Positions 1 through 7,653 of a stretch of 12,282 nucleotides of DNA are shown here, one piece after another. Below the pieces are notes generated by a model. The model was not told the DNA's origin. It made no database searches and saw only the letters and a list, made by a program, of their open reading frames with translations. Origin of the DNA: DALYLB01 sp046154695 (GTDB lineage: Bacteria > Acidobacteriota > Blastocatellia > RBC074); NCBI GenBank assembly GCA_046154695.1, contig JBJXFI010000444.1, forward strand, positions 1 to 12,282, in the 5' to 3' direction. The translations under genes and the position numbers were made by a program. Numbering within the stretch: position 1 is the stretch's first letter; each line of letters begins with the position of its first letter.

Positions 1-1277
1 ACATCTTCCGGCAGTTGAAGCTCCACTTCGTGAAGGCCGTTTCCGGGCAGGTAGGCAAGCCGCCCGGGAGCGAACGTCCGCTTCCCGATCGCCACGCGCA
101 CGGCGGCGATCTCGGCGTTCTCAGGCATGTTCTCGACCAGAATGCGAAGCCGGGATTTCTCTCCCCGCGCGAAGACCTCCAACCCGTCATCGGCCATGTT
201 CATGATGGCCCCGATTCTCGGCGCGCTCGGCCTCGCCTCCTCGAACGAAATCAGACAGGGCGCCGAATCGCCCACTCCCTCGATGCGAACACGCACTGGA
301 ATTTCGCCGGGCGAGAGCCCCCCGGGAACGCCAATCTCGACCTGTGTAAGCTCGTCCGGCGAATCTCCACGCGCAGTTCGCGCCAGCGCCTCAAAATTCC
401 GCCCGATCGGCCCGACATAGCGGGCCGGGGCGGAGCGCCCGCCGAGGTCGATTGACAGCGAATTGCAATCCGCGGCATTTCGCGCCAGCCCGCTGAGGAT
501 CAGCGTCAACGATGCCTGATCGCCCGCGGTCGGAATTCGCTTGCGCGCCGCGTCGACCGTCCGGCCGTAATCGAGGATGCGCGGCGATCCGGGCAACGAG
601 GCGGGCTCCGCGCGCTTGCGAAGCAGCGTCCAGCAATATTGCGTATTCGCGCCGAAGATCCCGATCAACTGGGCTCCGGAATCCCGCGCCAATTCCCGGA
701 TCCGATCCTCGCCGAAGGCCGCGCCGGACCAGGTATCCTTTTCAGCCCGCGTGAACTCCAGCGCGACGATGCCGCTCGTCTGAAACTTGAAGACGCCGCC
801 CGGCGCCAGCGCCCGCCATGCTTCGCGCACGTTCGAGGCGATCACCTCCGCGCTCGGAACGTGCTGAAAGACATAGGCCGAAAGAATCAGATCGAACGCT
901 CCATCATCAAAGAGCGAGAGGTCGACGCCGTTTGTCTCGTGAAACTCCACATTCGAACTCCCCGCGAGCCGCTCGCGCGCCTGCCGGATCATCTCGCCGG
1001 AGACATCGATCGCGGTCACGCGCGCGAAGATTTCCGCCAGATGCAGCGTCATCCGCCCCGCACCGCAGCCGATCTCCAGCACTCGCAGCTTCCCGGCATC
1101 GCGCCCGCCGGTCAGCAGGGACAAATCGGCCCGAATCAATCGATCGACCTCGACGCACCCCGTCTGATCGAACTCCTCGTCCGTTTGCCGGTGGCGCAGC
1201 GTGTTGATGTACCATCGCGCATCTTCACGCGCGCGTTCGTCCCAGTCCTGCTTCATCACCCGGGCCAGATCTTCCAT
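1..1277 (-). CDS. Class I SAM-dependent methyltransferase with tandem C-terminal beta repeats (partial, 3' end outside window)
   Basis: Open from an ATG at 1277 to the left edge without a stop, giving 425 residues and still open. Residues about 65-175 form a Rossmann methyltransferase core: motif I LEIGCGAGR (about 67-75), the acidic end of beta-2 in TAIDVS, and a DLILSAYVFQHV segment, as in the Methyltransf_11/25 families. The substrate cannot be inferred. From about residue 230 onward the protein no longer resembles a methyltransferase and shows two similar beta-rich units (roughly 250-340 and 375-425), each with a hydrophobic strand, an NA-containing turn, an (I/L)G-x-R strand and a tyrosine-containing strand, suggesting Ig-like domains. 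No signal peptide is visible, so it is probably cytoplasmic. A GAGGGAG ribosome site precedes ATG 1277; an in-frame ATG at 1301 is the alternative start. The hydrolase gene ends 79 bp upstream on the same strand, so co-transcription is possible. Confidence 0.85.
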   Translation of the reverse strand, partial: MEDLARVMKQDWDERAREDARWYINTLRHRQTDEEFDQTGCVEVDRLIRADLSLLTGGRDAGKLRVLEIGCGAGRMTLHLAEIFARVTAIDVSGEMIRQARERLAGSSNVEFHETNGVDLSLFDDGAFDLILSAYVFQHVPSAEVIASNVREAWRALAPGGVFKFQTSGIVALEFTRAEKDTWSGAAFGEDRIRELARDSGAQLIGIFGANTQYCWTLLRKRAEPASLPGSPRILDYGRTVDAARKRIPTAGDQASLTLILSGLARNAADCNSLSIDLGGRSAPARYVGPIGRNFEALARTARGDSPDELTQVEIGVPGGLSPGEIPVRVRIEGVGDSAPCLISFEEARPSAPRIGAIMNMADDGLEVFARGEKSRLRILVENMPENAEIAAVRVAIGKRTFAPGRLAYLPGNGLHEVELQLPED

Positions 1278-1356
1278 CCCTGCTCCCTCGAAGATGCTCA
1301 TTCACGATTCCCGCAAGACGCCTTTCCCGGCCGTTGCAACGCGCGAGGAGGTCCGG

Positions 1357-3315
1357 TCATCGGGCCCGATCCTCGAGCCGCCGTTTTATCCAGAACGCGA
1401 TGAAGGTCACGATGGAAATCCCAGCGATGCCCAGAAGGGCCAGGCGCAGAAGGCCGCGGTTCGGATCGGGCTGCGCATCGACGGAGAGCATGCTCGTGCG
1501 CTCGATCCGGGATCCGCCGGAGTCGAGCTGCGCGACGACATCGACGGCGTGAACGCCTGCTTCCGTGGGTGTGAAAGCGGCCTGTTTCTGATTGCCGACG
1601 GTTGCGAGTGCGATCTCTTCCACGCTGCCGTTGGGGCGGCGAAGAATCGCCTTGATCGCCGCCTCGGGCGCCGCCTGGGCGGCCAGTTCGAGCGATGCGC
1701 TGACGACGACGGGCTCGTCCGTCCTGGGAGAGAGCTTGTCGGTTTGGGCCTTCAGCACAGCGCCGCCGATCACCCTGGCGGAGAGCGCATACTCGGCGCC
1801 GGCCCGCGGCGTCTTGCCCGTGGTTTCGAGCGTGATCTTCCAGGGGCCGGGTTTGGGGTTCTGAAATCCGTATCCGAGCGAGACCATCGACTCGGGGTTG
1901 TCGACCTGAATCAGTCCGTGGGTCTTTGCGTCGAGCGCAATCACGTTGCCGCTCGCTCCCTGCACGGTCAGCTTGAGTGAGCGGGTCGGGTCGTAAAGCG
2001 CGAAACTCGCGACCGTCACCTGATCGAGGTGGACGACGACCTCGGCGCTTCCCGGAGAATTGACGCGCCCGGTGAAGATCCGCGTGAATTGCGCCGGCGA
2101 AGCGGCCGCCGCGGGCGGGGGCGGCTCCGTCGCATCGACCGGCCATTCCCCGGCCTGTTTCAGCAAATGTCCCTGGACGAAATTCTTGAAAGCCGCCTCG
2201 GAGCTCGTCATATCCGTATGAAGAACAGGCATCTCGACGACCTGCGAGGCCACCTCGACCGCGCTTTCCCGGCCGACGACGAGATCGCTCGGCGTATCCG
2301 TGCAGGGCGCCTTGAAGGCCTCGGTGATCGGGACGCCGATGAGCGAAAAGAACGGAACGCCCCGCCTGCGGGTGATCTGCTTGTTAAAGACCTGGCTCAA
2401 ATGGCCCGGACGAAGCTCATTTGCCGCCGGAATATAAAACCCCAGGGACGCGGGCAGGCTCGCGCAGTTCGATCCTCCATGCGGCGTGCCGAGCATCAGC
2501 AACTGCGCGACATCGCGCGTCGTCATCAGGCGATCGATATAGTATCGGGAGATCAGCCCGCCCATGCTGTGGGCGACGAGATCGACCATCTGGGCGCCCG
2601 ATGCCTGCTTCACGGCTGTGATGTATTGCCCAAGGATCTCCGCGTTTCGCGCGATCGTATTGGTCGGCGAACGGGGCTGCTTGAGATCGCCGGTCGCCAG
2701 CTCGCCCGGAAGCTGCTTGTCGCCGATCGCGTAACCTCGCAATCCGTTGGCCGCCAGCCAGCCTTCCTGGCCGGTGTAACTCTTCCATGTCGCGGAGTTC
2801 GACGCGAAGCCGTGAACCAGCACGACGGGGCGGGGCGCGACGCGGATCTTCTTCGACTCGCTGAATTTCAGCGTCGGCGGCAGCCCCGGGTCGTTCGGCG
2901 CGGCCTTCAGCTCGCGCTCGATCTCCGCCCGCCCGTTATTCACCCAATACCATTCCGCCGCCGTTTTCGGCCGCGGCCCCTTGCTTCTGTACCAGCCGAG
3001 CGCGGGCACCGTAACCTCGCAGCCCTGTTTCCCCATCGGAATGATGCAGGCGGCGACCTGCCGCGCCTCCTCGCCGATCGTGAAGGCCACCGCCGTCGCC
3101 ATCTCGGCCTCGTGATCGATGGCCACCTTCAACTTCACCTCATCTCCATCGGTGATGGCGTCGGTCTCGGCTCCAAGACGGTTCAGAAACTCGAAGCGGG
3201 CCGGCGGCGGCGTGCTTTTCGGCTCGGCTCCCCGAATCGCGACACGCGCCAGAAAGATCATCGACGCGCCAATCAACGCCACGACACACAGATCTCGCAC
3301 GAACTGTCGCTTCAT
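1357..3315 (-). CDS. Membrane-tethered alpha/beta hydrolase (lipase/esterase-like) with C-terminal beta domains
   Basis: 652 residues from ATG 3315. An N-terminal hydrophobic segment (about residues 8-27) is a signal peptide or anchor. The hydrolase domain spans about 160-385: the oxyanion strand VVLVHGF, the nucleophile elbow AHSMGG with Ser about 250, Asp about 344 in SDLVVGRESA, and His about 366 in VLHTDM. This order and spacing fit the triacylglycerol lipase/PGAP1-like families. After a proline-alanine linker (about 395-407) come two beta-rich regions; the second contains RRPNGS and resembles extracellular Ig-like modules. A final transmembrane helix (about 620-642) ends in a KRRLEDRAR tail, which should be cytoplasmic. 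The catalytic part should therefore face the periplasm or cell exterior. The substrate is unknown. A start 13 codons upstream is possible, but ATG 3315 has GGAGAA at good spacing. The methyltransferase lies downstream on the same strand. Confidence 0.88.
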   Translation of the reverse strand: MKRQFVRDLCVVALIGASMIFLARVAIRGAEPKSTPPPARFEFLNRLGAETDAITDGDEVKLKVAIDHEAEMATAVAFTIGEEARQVAACIIPMGKQGCEVTVPALGWYRSKGPRPKTAAEWYWVNNGRAEIERELKAAPNDPGLPPTLKFSESKKIRVAPRPVVLVHGFASNSATWKSYTGQEGWLAANGLRGYAIGDKQLPGELATGDLKQPRSPTNTIARNAEILGQYITAVKQASGAQMVDLVAHSMGGLISRYYIDRLMTTRDVAQLLMLGTPHGGSNCASLPASLGFYIPAANELRPGHLSQVFNKQITRRRGVPFFSLIGVPITEAFKAPCTDTPSDLVVGRESAVEVASQVVEMPVLHTDMTSSEAAFKNFVQGHLLKQAGEWPVDATEPPPPAAAASPAQFTRIFTGRVNSPGSAEVVVHLDQVTVASFALYDPTRSLKLTVQGASGNVIALDAKTHGLIQVDNPESMVSLGYGFQNPKPGPWKITLETTGKTPRAGAEYALSARVIGGAVLKAQTDKLSPRTDEPVVVSASLELAAQAAPEAAIKAILRRPNGSVEEIALATVGNQKQAAFTPTEAGVHAVDVVAQLDSGGSRIERTSMLSVDAQPDPNRGLLRLALLGIAGISIVTFIAFWIKRRLEDRAR

Positions 3316-3320
3316 AATCG

Positions 3321-3326
3321 TTCTCC
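3321..3326 (-). promoter_or_regulatory. Ribosome binding site fixing the hydrolase start
   Basis: On the minus strand this reads GGAGAA, with its GGAG core 7 nt before ATG 3315. The longer reading starting at 3354 has no comparable site, and the residues it adds would only put extra charged residues in front of a normal signal-type N terminus. Confidence 0.7.
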
Positions 3327-3376
3327 GAAGTTGCAATCGAATCTGATTCTCCACCCGCGCTGAAAAGCCGCCGGTG

Positions 3377-3405
3377 AATATATCACGAAAGCCGCGGGTT
3401 GAGAC
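3377..3405 (-). promoter_or_regulatory. Possible promoter of the hydrolase gene
   Basis: The minus strand carries TATATT (3377-3382), one of the few A/T-rich hexamers in this GC-rich spacer. With a 17-nt gap the upstream hexamer is GTCTCA, which matches the -35 consensus at only three of six positions. Transcription would start near 3370, leaving a leader of about 55 nt. This is a prediction from spacing and base composition only. Confidence 0.35.
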
Positions 3406-3496
3406 GGAGCGGACCGCGGCTCAAGGCCCCTTCATTTTCAGCGGCTCCCCTCTGGGACACACTTTCGCGCTATCCCTGGACAATCAGTTTGCTGTT

Positions 3497-3574
3497 GTGT
3501 TCCGAAGGAACACCTGACGGTAGCCGGCCGCCGCCCCTGCCGGGGCGCAATGCGTCTCTCTTGTAATCACACCC
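3497..3574. repeat. Composite intergenic palindromic repeat (copy A)
   Basis: Two repeat units meet head to head. On the plus strand a perfect hairpin GTGTTCC-GAA-GGAACAC (3497-3513) is followed 5 nt later by GGTAGCCGG (3519-3527). On the minus strand, GGGTGTGATTACAAG (3574 down to 3560) is followed by a GCCCC/GGGGC hairpin (3546 down to 3533). The second unit matches the right end of the window (12207-12247): 14 of 15 bases in the leading block and nearly identical spacing to the GCCCC hairpin (28 versus 27 nt). GGTAGCCGG also recurs there. It looks like a dispersed intergenic repeat family rather than a gene. Confidence 0.7.
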
Positions 3575-3601
3575 GCGCCCGGCGTTCCCAGGGTCTGCAA
3601 C

Positions 3602-3630
3602 TTGACAGCGCGTCTCGCGATCAGTACTAT
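3602..3630 (+). promoter_or_regulatory. Sigma-70-type promoter of tRNA-Leu
   Basis: A perfect -35 hexamer TTGACA (3602-3607), a 17-nt spacer, and TACTAT (3625-3630), which matches the -10 consensus at five of six positions. Expected transcription start is near 3637, about six bases before the mature tRNA 5' end, a normal short precursor leader. This is the strongest promoter visible in the window. Confidence 0.85.
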
Positions 3631-3642
3631 GCGCACTTCCTT

Positions 3643-3729
<87 letters not shown>

Positions 3730-3732
3730 AGA

Positions 3733-3775
3733 CCAAAGGGGTGATCATTCTGATTGATCACCCCTTTGGTTTGTC
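3733..3775 (+). terminator. Rho-independent terminator behind tRNA-Leu
   Basis: A perfect 15-bp inverted repeat, CCAAAGGGGTGATCA (3733-3747) and its complement (3755-3769), with a 7-nt loop TTCTGAT, begins seven bases after the tRNA. The 3' side runs into TTTGTCT, a short imperfect T tract. The stem is strong enough to stop transcription; the weak U tract and the nearness of the MFS start (18 nt after the stem) leave room for partial read-through. Confidence 0.75.
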
Positions 3776-3787
3776 TCCCGCTCAAAA

Positions 3788-5062
3788 ATGGAAACACAAA
3801 CACCAGCTCCCGATGGTCCCGTCCCGGGGCAGGACGCATACGCGGCATTGCGCATCCGCGACTTCCGGCGCTTTCTCTCCGGCCATCTGCTCTCGGTGCT
3901 CGGCGTGCAGATGCAGACGGTGGCCGTCAGTTGGCAGCTTTACGAAAGGACGTCTTCCGCCTGGTCGCTGGCAAATGTGGGGCTTGTGCAGGTCATTCCC
4001 ATGATCGGGCTCGCGCTGCTCGCCGGGCAGGCGGCGGACCGATTCGACCGCCGGAAATTGCTGATGGCGGCGACCGTGCTGGCGGTACTGAGCGCACTCG
4101 GGCTGGCCGCGGTGAGCTGGTTTGGCGGAAACATCCTCCTGATCTATGCGTGCCTCCTGCTGAGCGGGACGGCCCGGGCGTTTCAGGGCCCTGCCCGCTC
4201 GTCGCTGATGCCGCTACTGGTGCCGCGGGAGGTCTTCGGCAACTCGGTCACGTGGGCGATCAGCGGATTCGAGCTGAGCTCGATGATCGGCCCGGCGCTT
4301 GGCGGTTTTCTGTTCGAATGGTCGCGGAGCGGAACGCTGGTCTACCTGCTCGGCGCGGTCGGGAGCCTCTTCTATTTCCTGATGCTTTCCACGCTGAGGA
4401 AGCGCGCCTATATCGCCGAACAATCCTCGGCAAAAAAGGCAGCGCCGGGGCTGGAGACGCTCGTGGCGGGATTCAATTACGTGCGGCGCAACAATGTGCT
4501 GCTCGCGGCGATGACGCTCGACCTGTTCGCGGTGCTGCTGGGGGGCGCGGTGGCGCTGCTGCCGATCTATGCGAAGGATATCCTGCACGTAGGCGCGACA
4601 GGGCTTGGATGCATGCAGGCGGCGCCCTCGCTCGGCGCGGTGACGATGGCGCTGCTGACCGCGCACCTGCCTCCCTTGCACAAGGCGGGCAAGACGCTTC
4701 TCTGGGCCGTCGCGGGGTTCGGCGTCGCAACGATCATCTTCGGCCTCTCGCGCAACTTCTGGCTGTCGATGGCGATGTTGTTCCTGACAGGCGCTTTCGA
4801 TAACATCAGCGTCGTGATTCGCCACACGCTGGCGACCCTGTTGACGCCCGATGAGATGCGGGGCCGGGTGTCGGCGATCAACGGAATGTTCATCAGCGCA
4901 TCGAACGAGCTGGGCCGATTCGAATCGGGATCGGTCGCGGCGCTTTTCTCGCCGGTCATTTCAGTCGTGAGCGGCGGCATCGGAACGATTCTGGTGGTCG
5001 GGGCCATCGCGCTCCGTTCTCCGCGCCTGCGCAAATACGGCGCCCTGATCGGCGAACACTGA
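3788..5062 (+). CDS. MFS transporter of the MFS_3 (EntS-like exporter) type
   Basis: 424 residues, typical length for a 12-helix major facilitator. The N terminus (AYAALRIRDFRRFLSGHLLS) is characteristic of the MFS_3 group that includes the enterobactin exporter EntS. Motif A is clear after helix 2 (GQAADRFDRRK, about 80-90). The second half begins after the long central loop with FNYVRRNNVLLAAMTLDLF (about 229-247), again as in this family. It is an inner-membrane protein, probably a proton-driven exporter; the substrate cannot be read from sequence. No ribosome site precedes ATG 3788, and the tRNA terminator stem ends only 18 nt before it. No later in-frame start would keep helix 1 intact. 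The racemase gene starts 28 bp after its stop. Confidence 0.9.
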   Translation: METQTPAPDGPVPGQDAYAALRIRDFRRFLSGHLLSVLGVQMQTVAVSWQLYERTSSAWSLANVGLVQVIPMIGLALLAGQAADRFDRRKLLMAATVLAVLSALGLAAVSWFGGNILLIYACLLLSGTARAFQGPARSSLMPLLVPREVFGNSVTWAISGFELSSMIGPALGGFLFEWSRSGTLVYLLGAVGSLFYFLMLSTLRKRAYIAEQSSAKKAAPGLETLVAGFNYVRRNNVLLAAMTLDLFAVLLGGAVALLPIYAKDILHVGATGLGCMQAAPSLGAVTMALLTAHLPPLHKAGKTLLWAVAGFGVATIIFGLSRNFWLSMAMLFLTGAFDNISVVIRHTLATLLTPDEMRGRVSAINGMFISASNELGRFESGSVAALFSPVISVVSGGIGTILVVGAIALRSPRLRKYGALIGEH

Positions 5063-5090
5063 CATCGGCGAACCGCGGGAGAGCTTCAGC

Positions 5091-6368
5091 ATGATTACCC
5101 ATCTTCAATACGGAAAAGAGGGCCTCGAAGTCGAGATCGCCTCGAGCAATGTCACGGTGCTGGCGCCCCGATTCATACCGGGGCTGCCGGATGAAGAGGC
5201 TGCGTTTCATGAAGCGGTGCGCTCGCCGATCGACGCGAAACCGCTGCGTGAGGCGATCGGCGCAAATGACCGCGTTGCGGTGGTGATTCCCGATATCACA
5301 CGGCCGCTGCCCTCGGAGCGGCTGCTCCCCTGGTTGTTCGCCGAGTTGTCCCATGTCCCCGCCGAGCGAATCGTCATCGTCAACGGGACGGGCTCGCATC
5401 GCGTGAATACGCCCTCGGAGCTGGAGGCGATGGTAGGGAAAGCGGTCGCCGCGCGCTACCGCATCGTCAATCACAATTCGCACGATCCGGGAAGCCTGAA
5501 ATTGGCCGGCAGGACCCGCGACGGCCGCGAGGTCTATTTCAACCGCGAGTATGTCGAAGCCGACAGGCGGATCGTCATGGGCTTCATCGAGCCGCATTTC
5601 ATGGCGGGCTTCTCGGGCGGCTACAAGGGAATCTTTCCCGCCGTCGCGGATATCGACTCGATCATGCACTACCACCGGGCGGAGGTGGTCGGCGCGCGGC
5701 TGAGCACCTGGGGCGTGCTGGAAAACAACCCGACGCAGCAGCAGATCCGCGCCAACGGCAGCCTGCTTCCCCTCGATTTCTGCATCAACGTCACCCTCAA
5801 CCGGCAGCGGCGAATCACCGGATTCTATTGCGGGAGCGTGATCCCGGCGCACGAGAAGGGCTGCGCCTTCTCGAAATCGACCGTGATGATGCCCTGTCCG
5901 AAGCCCTTCCCCATCGTCGTCACCACCAACAGCGGCTATCCCCTCGACCAGAATCTCTATCAGGCGGTGAAGGGAATGTCGGCGGCGGCGCAGATCGTCT
6001 CGCAGGGCGGATTGATCATCGCGGCATCGAAATGCAACGACGGGTTCCCCTCGCACGGCAATTTCCGAAAACTGCTGTTCGACCATGATTCACCGCAGTC
6101 GATTCTCGACACGATCCTGGCGCCGGGCTTCTCGCTTTACGATCAATGGGAGGCGCAGTTGCTCGCGATGATTCGGCTGTGCGCCCGCGTCGGCCTGCGC
6201 AGCGACATCCCGGCCGGCGAGGTCCTTCGCGCGCACCTCGAACCGGTCGAGGAGATCGGCCGCTTCATCGCCGAGGAATTGCGGCGGATCGGCGCCGACG
6301 CCCCGATCGCCGTCCTGCCCGAGGGACCGATGACGATTCCCTATCTTTCGCAAACCGCAACCGCATAA
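5091..6368 (+). CDS. larA: LarA family nickel-dependent racemase (lactate racemase-like)
   Basis: 425 residues, full length for LarA. The family interconverts the enantiomers of 2-hydroxy acids using a covalently bound nickel pincer (NPN) cofactor. Catalytic residues known from lactobacillar LarA (as I recall them) all have partners at a nearly constant offset: Asp68 and Arg71 in IPDITRP, His103 in GSHRVNT, His169 in EPHFMAGFSGG, the cofactor-binding Lys179 in GGYKGIFP, nickel-ligand His195 in MHYH, Gln291 and Lys294 in LYQAVKGM, and Trp353. It should be active if supplied with NPN, but larB, larC and larE are not in the window. Homologues act on substrates other than lactate (malate, sugar acids), so lactate is not certain. 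A GGGAGAG ribosome site lies about 8 nt before the ATG. The gene sits 28 bp after the transporter and 42 bp before the PLP enzyme. Confidence 0.9.
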   Translation: MITHLQYGKEGLEVEIASSNVTVLAPRFIPGLPDEEAAFHEAVRSPIDAKPLREAIGANDRVAVVIPDITRPLPSERLLPWLFAELSHVPAERIVIVNGTGSHRVNTPSELEAMVGKAVAARYRIVNHNSHDPGSLKLAGRTRDGREVYFNREYVEADRRIVMGFIEPHFMAGFSGGYKGIFPAVADIDSIMHYHRAEVVGARLSTWGVLENNPTQQQIRANGSLLPLDFCINVTLNRQRRITGFYCGSVIPAHEKGCAFSKSTVMMPCPKPFPIVVTTNSGYPLDQNLYQAVKGMSAAAQIVSQGGLIIAASKCNDGFPSHGNFRKLLFDHDSPQSILDTILAPGFSLYDQWEAQLLAMIRLCARVGLRSDIPAGEVLRAHLEPVEEIGRFIAEELRRIGADAPIAVLPEGPMTIPYLSQTATA

Positions 6369-6410
6369 TGTCGCCGCTGCCGCGCGGCTTACCCGCATCC
6401 ACAGATACCA

Positions 6411-7649
6411 ATGACCACTAAAAAATTCCATGTCTCCGCTCCCGACGAGATCCGTTCTCATTTCCCCGCGCTCGACCGCAAACACAACGGGCTTCCGGTC
6501 GCCTATTTCGACGGGCCGGGCGGGACGCAGGTGCCCCGCGAGGTCGTCGACGCGATGAGCGACTACCTGCTGCATCACAACGCCAACACGCACTGGGCCT
6601 ATCCGACCAGCGCGGAGACCGATCGACTGCTCGACGACGCGCGGGCGGCGATGGCCGATTTCTTCAATTGCGATCCGCGCGAGGTCTCGTTCGGGGCGAA
6701 CATGACGACGATCACGTTCCACATCGCGCGGGCGCTCGGCCGGGGCTACAGTCCGGGAGACGAGATCGTCATCACCGAGCTCGATCATCACGCCAACAAT
6801 GCTCCCTGGCAGGCCCTGGCGAAGGAGCGGGGCGTGACCATTCGCACCGTGCGAATGCTGACCGAGACGGGGCAGCTCGATTGGGACGATTTCGAGGGCG
6901 CGATCAATCGCAACACGCGATTGGTGGCGATCGGCGCGGCGTCGAATGCCCTCGGGACGATCAACGACATTCAACGCGCCGCCCGCCTGGCGCGCGAGGC
7001 GGGCGCGCTCGTGTATGTGGACGCGGTACACTACGCGCCGCACGAACTTGTGGATGTTCGCGAATTGCAGTGCGATTTTCTGGCCTGCTCGGCCTACAAG
7101 TTCTACGGCCCGCACATCGGCGTGCTTTACGGGCGGCACGAGCTGCTGGAATCGCTCGATGTGCTGAAACTGGAGCCGGCCCCGAACGAGGCCCCGGATC
7201 GCCTGGAGACCGGAACCCAGAATCACGAGGGAATCGTCGGCGCGGCGGCGGCCGTCAACTTCCTCGCATCGCTGGCGGAGGGAGAGACGCGGCGCGAGCG
7301 GCTGCGCCACGCCTTCGACGCGCTTCACGCGCGCGGCGGAGAGATGCTGAAACGCATGTGGGACGGGCTTCACTCGATCGAGGGCGTCACGGTCTTCGGC
7401 CCCGATCCGGGTTCGCCGCGAACGCCGACGGTCTCCTTTATCGTCAGGGACATCCCCTCCATCGATGTGACGCGGGCGCTGGTCGATCGGGGCGTATTCA
7501 CCTCGCACGGCGACTTCTATGCGGCGACGGTCGTCGCGCGGCTGGGCAAGGCCGAGGAAGGATTGGTTCGCGCGGGCTGCGCCTGTTACACCACCGCGGA
7601 AGAGGTCGAGCGCCTGCTCGACCGCGTGCGTCAAATCGCCGGGGGGTGA
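6411..7649 (+). CDS. Cysteine desulfurase-like PLP enzyme (class V aminotransferase, VC1184 type)
   Basis: 412 residues, fold-type I. The N-terminal FDGPGGTQVP (about 33-42) and HHNANTHWAYPTSAETD belong to the 'cysteine desulfurase-like' (TIGR01976) branch. PLP-binding residues are visible: the ELDHHANN segment (about 123-130), Asp204 and His207 in VDAVHYAPH, and the Schiff-base lysine Lys230 in SAYKFYGPH. Near the C terminus R-A-G-C-A-C (387-392) aligns with the R-x-G-x-x-C of SufS, placing Cys392 at the SufS catalytic position. Other VC1184-type proteins, as I recall, usually have His there. The reaction of the family is poorly established; desulfuration of cysteine or another amino acid is inference. 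No clear ribosome site precedes ATG 6411. The peptidase gene starts 4 bp after its stop, so the two are probably translationally coupled. Confidence 0.88.
   Translation: MTTKKFHVSAPDEIRSHFPALDRKHNGLPVAYFDGPGGTQVPREVVDAMSDYLLHHNANTHWAYPTSAETDRLLDDARAAMADFFNCDPREVSFGANMTTITFHIARALGRGYSPGDEIVITELDHHANNAPWQALAKERGVTIRTVRMLTETGQLDWDDFEGAINRNTRLVAIGAASNALGTINDIQRAARLAREAGALVYVDAVHYAPHELVDVRELQCDFLACSAYKFYGPHIGVLYGRHELLESLDVLKLEPAPNEAPDRLETGTQNHEGIVGAAAAVNFLASLAEGETRRERLRHAFDALHARGGEMLKRMWDGLHSIEGVTVFGPDPGSPRTPTVSFIVRDIPSIDVTRALVDRGVFTSHGDFYAATVVARLGKAEEGLVRAGCACYTTAEEVERLLDRVRQIAGG
7642..7649 (+). promoter_or_regulatory. Ribosome binding site of the peptidase, overlapping the upstream stop
   Basis: GGGGGTGA matches the anti-Shine-Dalgarno complement GGAGGTGA at all but one base and includes the TGA stop of the preceding gene. 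The GGGGG core is 7 nt before ATG 7654 and 4 nt before ATG 7651, favouring the second of the two adjacent methionines. Confidence 0.65.
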
Positions 7650-7653
7650 AATG

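Larger units (their letters stand above)
3316..3601. other. Intergenic spacer between hydrolase and tRNA, rich in inverted repeats
   Basis: No credible protein is encoded here. Moving right from the hydrolase, it holds the possible hydrolase promoter, a GCCGCGG/CCGCGGC inverted repeat (3391-3397 with 3414-3420), and then the composite palindromic repeat block at 3497-3574 that ends just before the tRNA promoter. The open frames across it are artefacts of GC-rich sequence; one of them runs antisense through the tRNA. Confidence 0.7.

Noticed and set aside
639..1403. 254-codon plus-strand frame at the left end
   Set aside because: It is antisense to the methyltransferase, whose SAM-binding motif is clear on the minus strand.
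2029..3363. 444-codon plus-strand frame opposite the hydrolase
   Set aside because: It shows no recognisable domain and is antisense to a well-supported hydrolase with a signal peptide and catalytic triad.
3391..3420. GCCGCGG/CCGCGGC inverted repeat as an operator or terminator
   Set aside because: The stem is 7 bp of pure G/C with a 16-nt loop and no T tract; such repeats arise easily in GC-rich spacers, so it is mentioned only as part of the spacer.
6090..7634. 514-codon minus-strand frame
   Set aside because: It is the antisense of the PLP enzyme and of the end of the racemase, a common artefact in GC-rich coding DNA.
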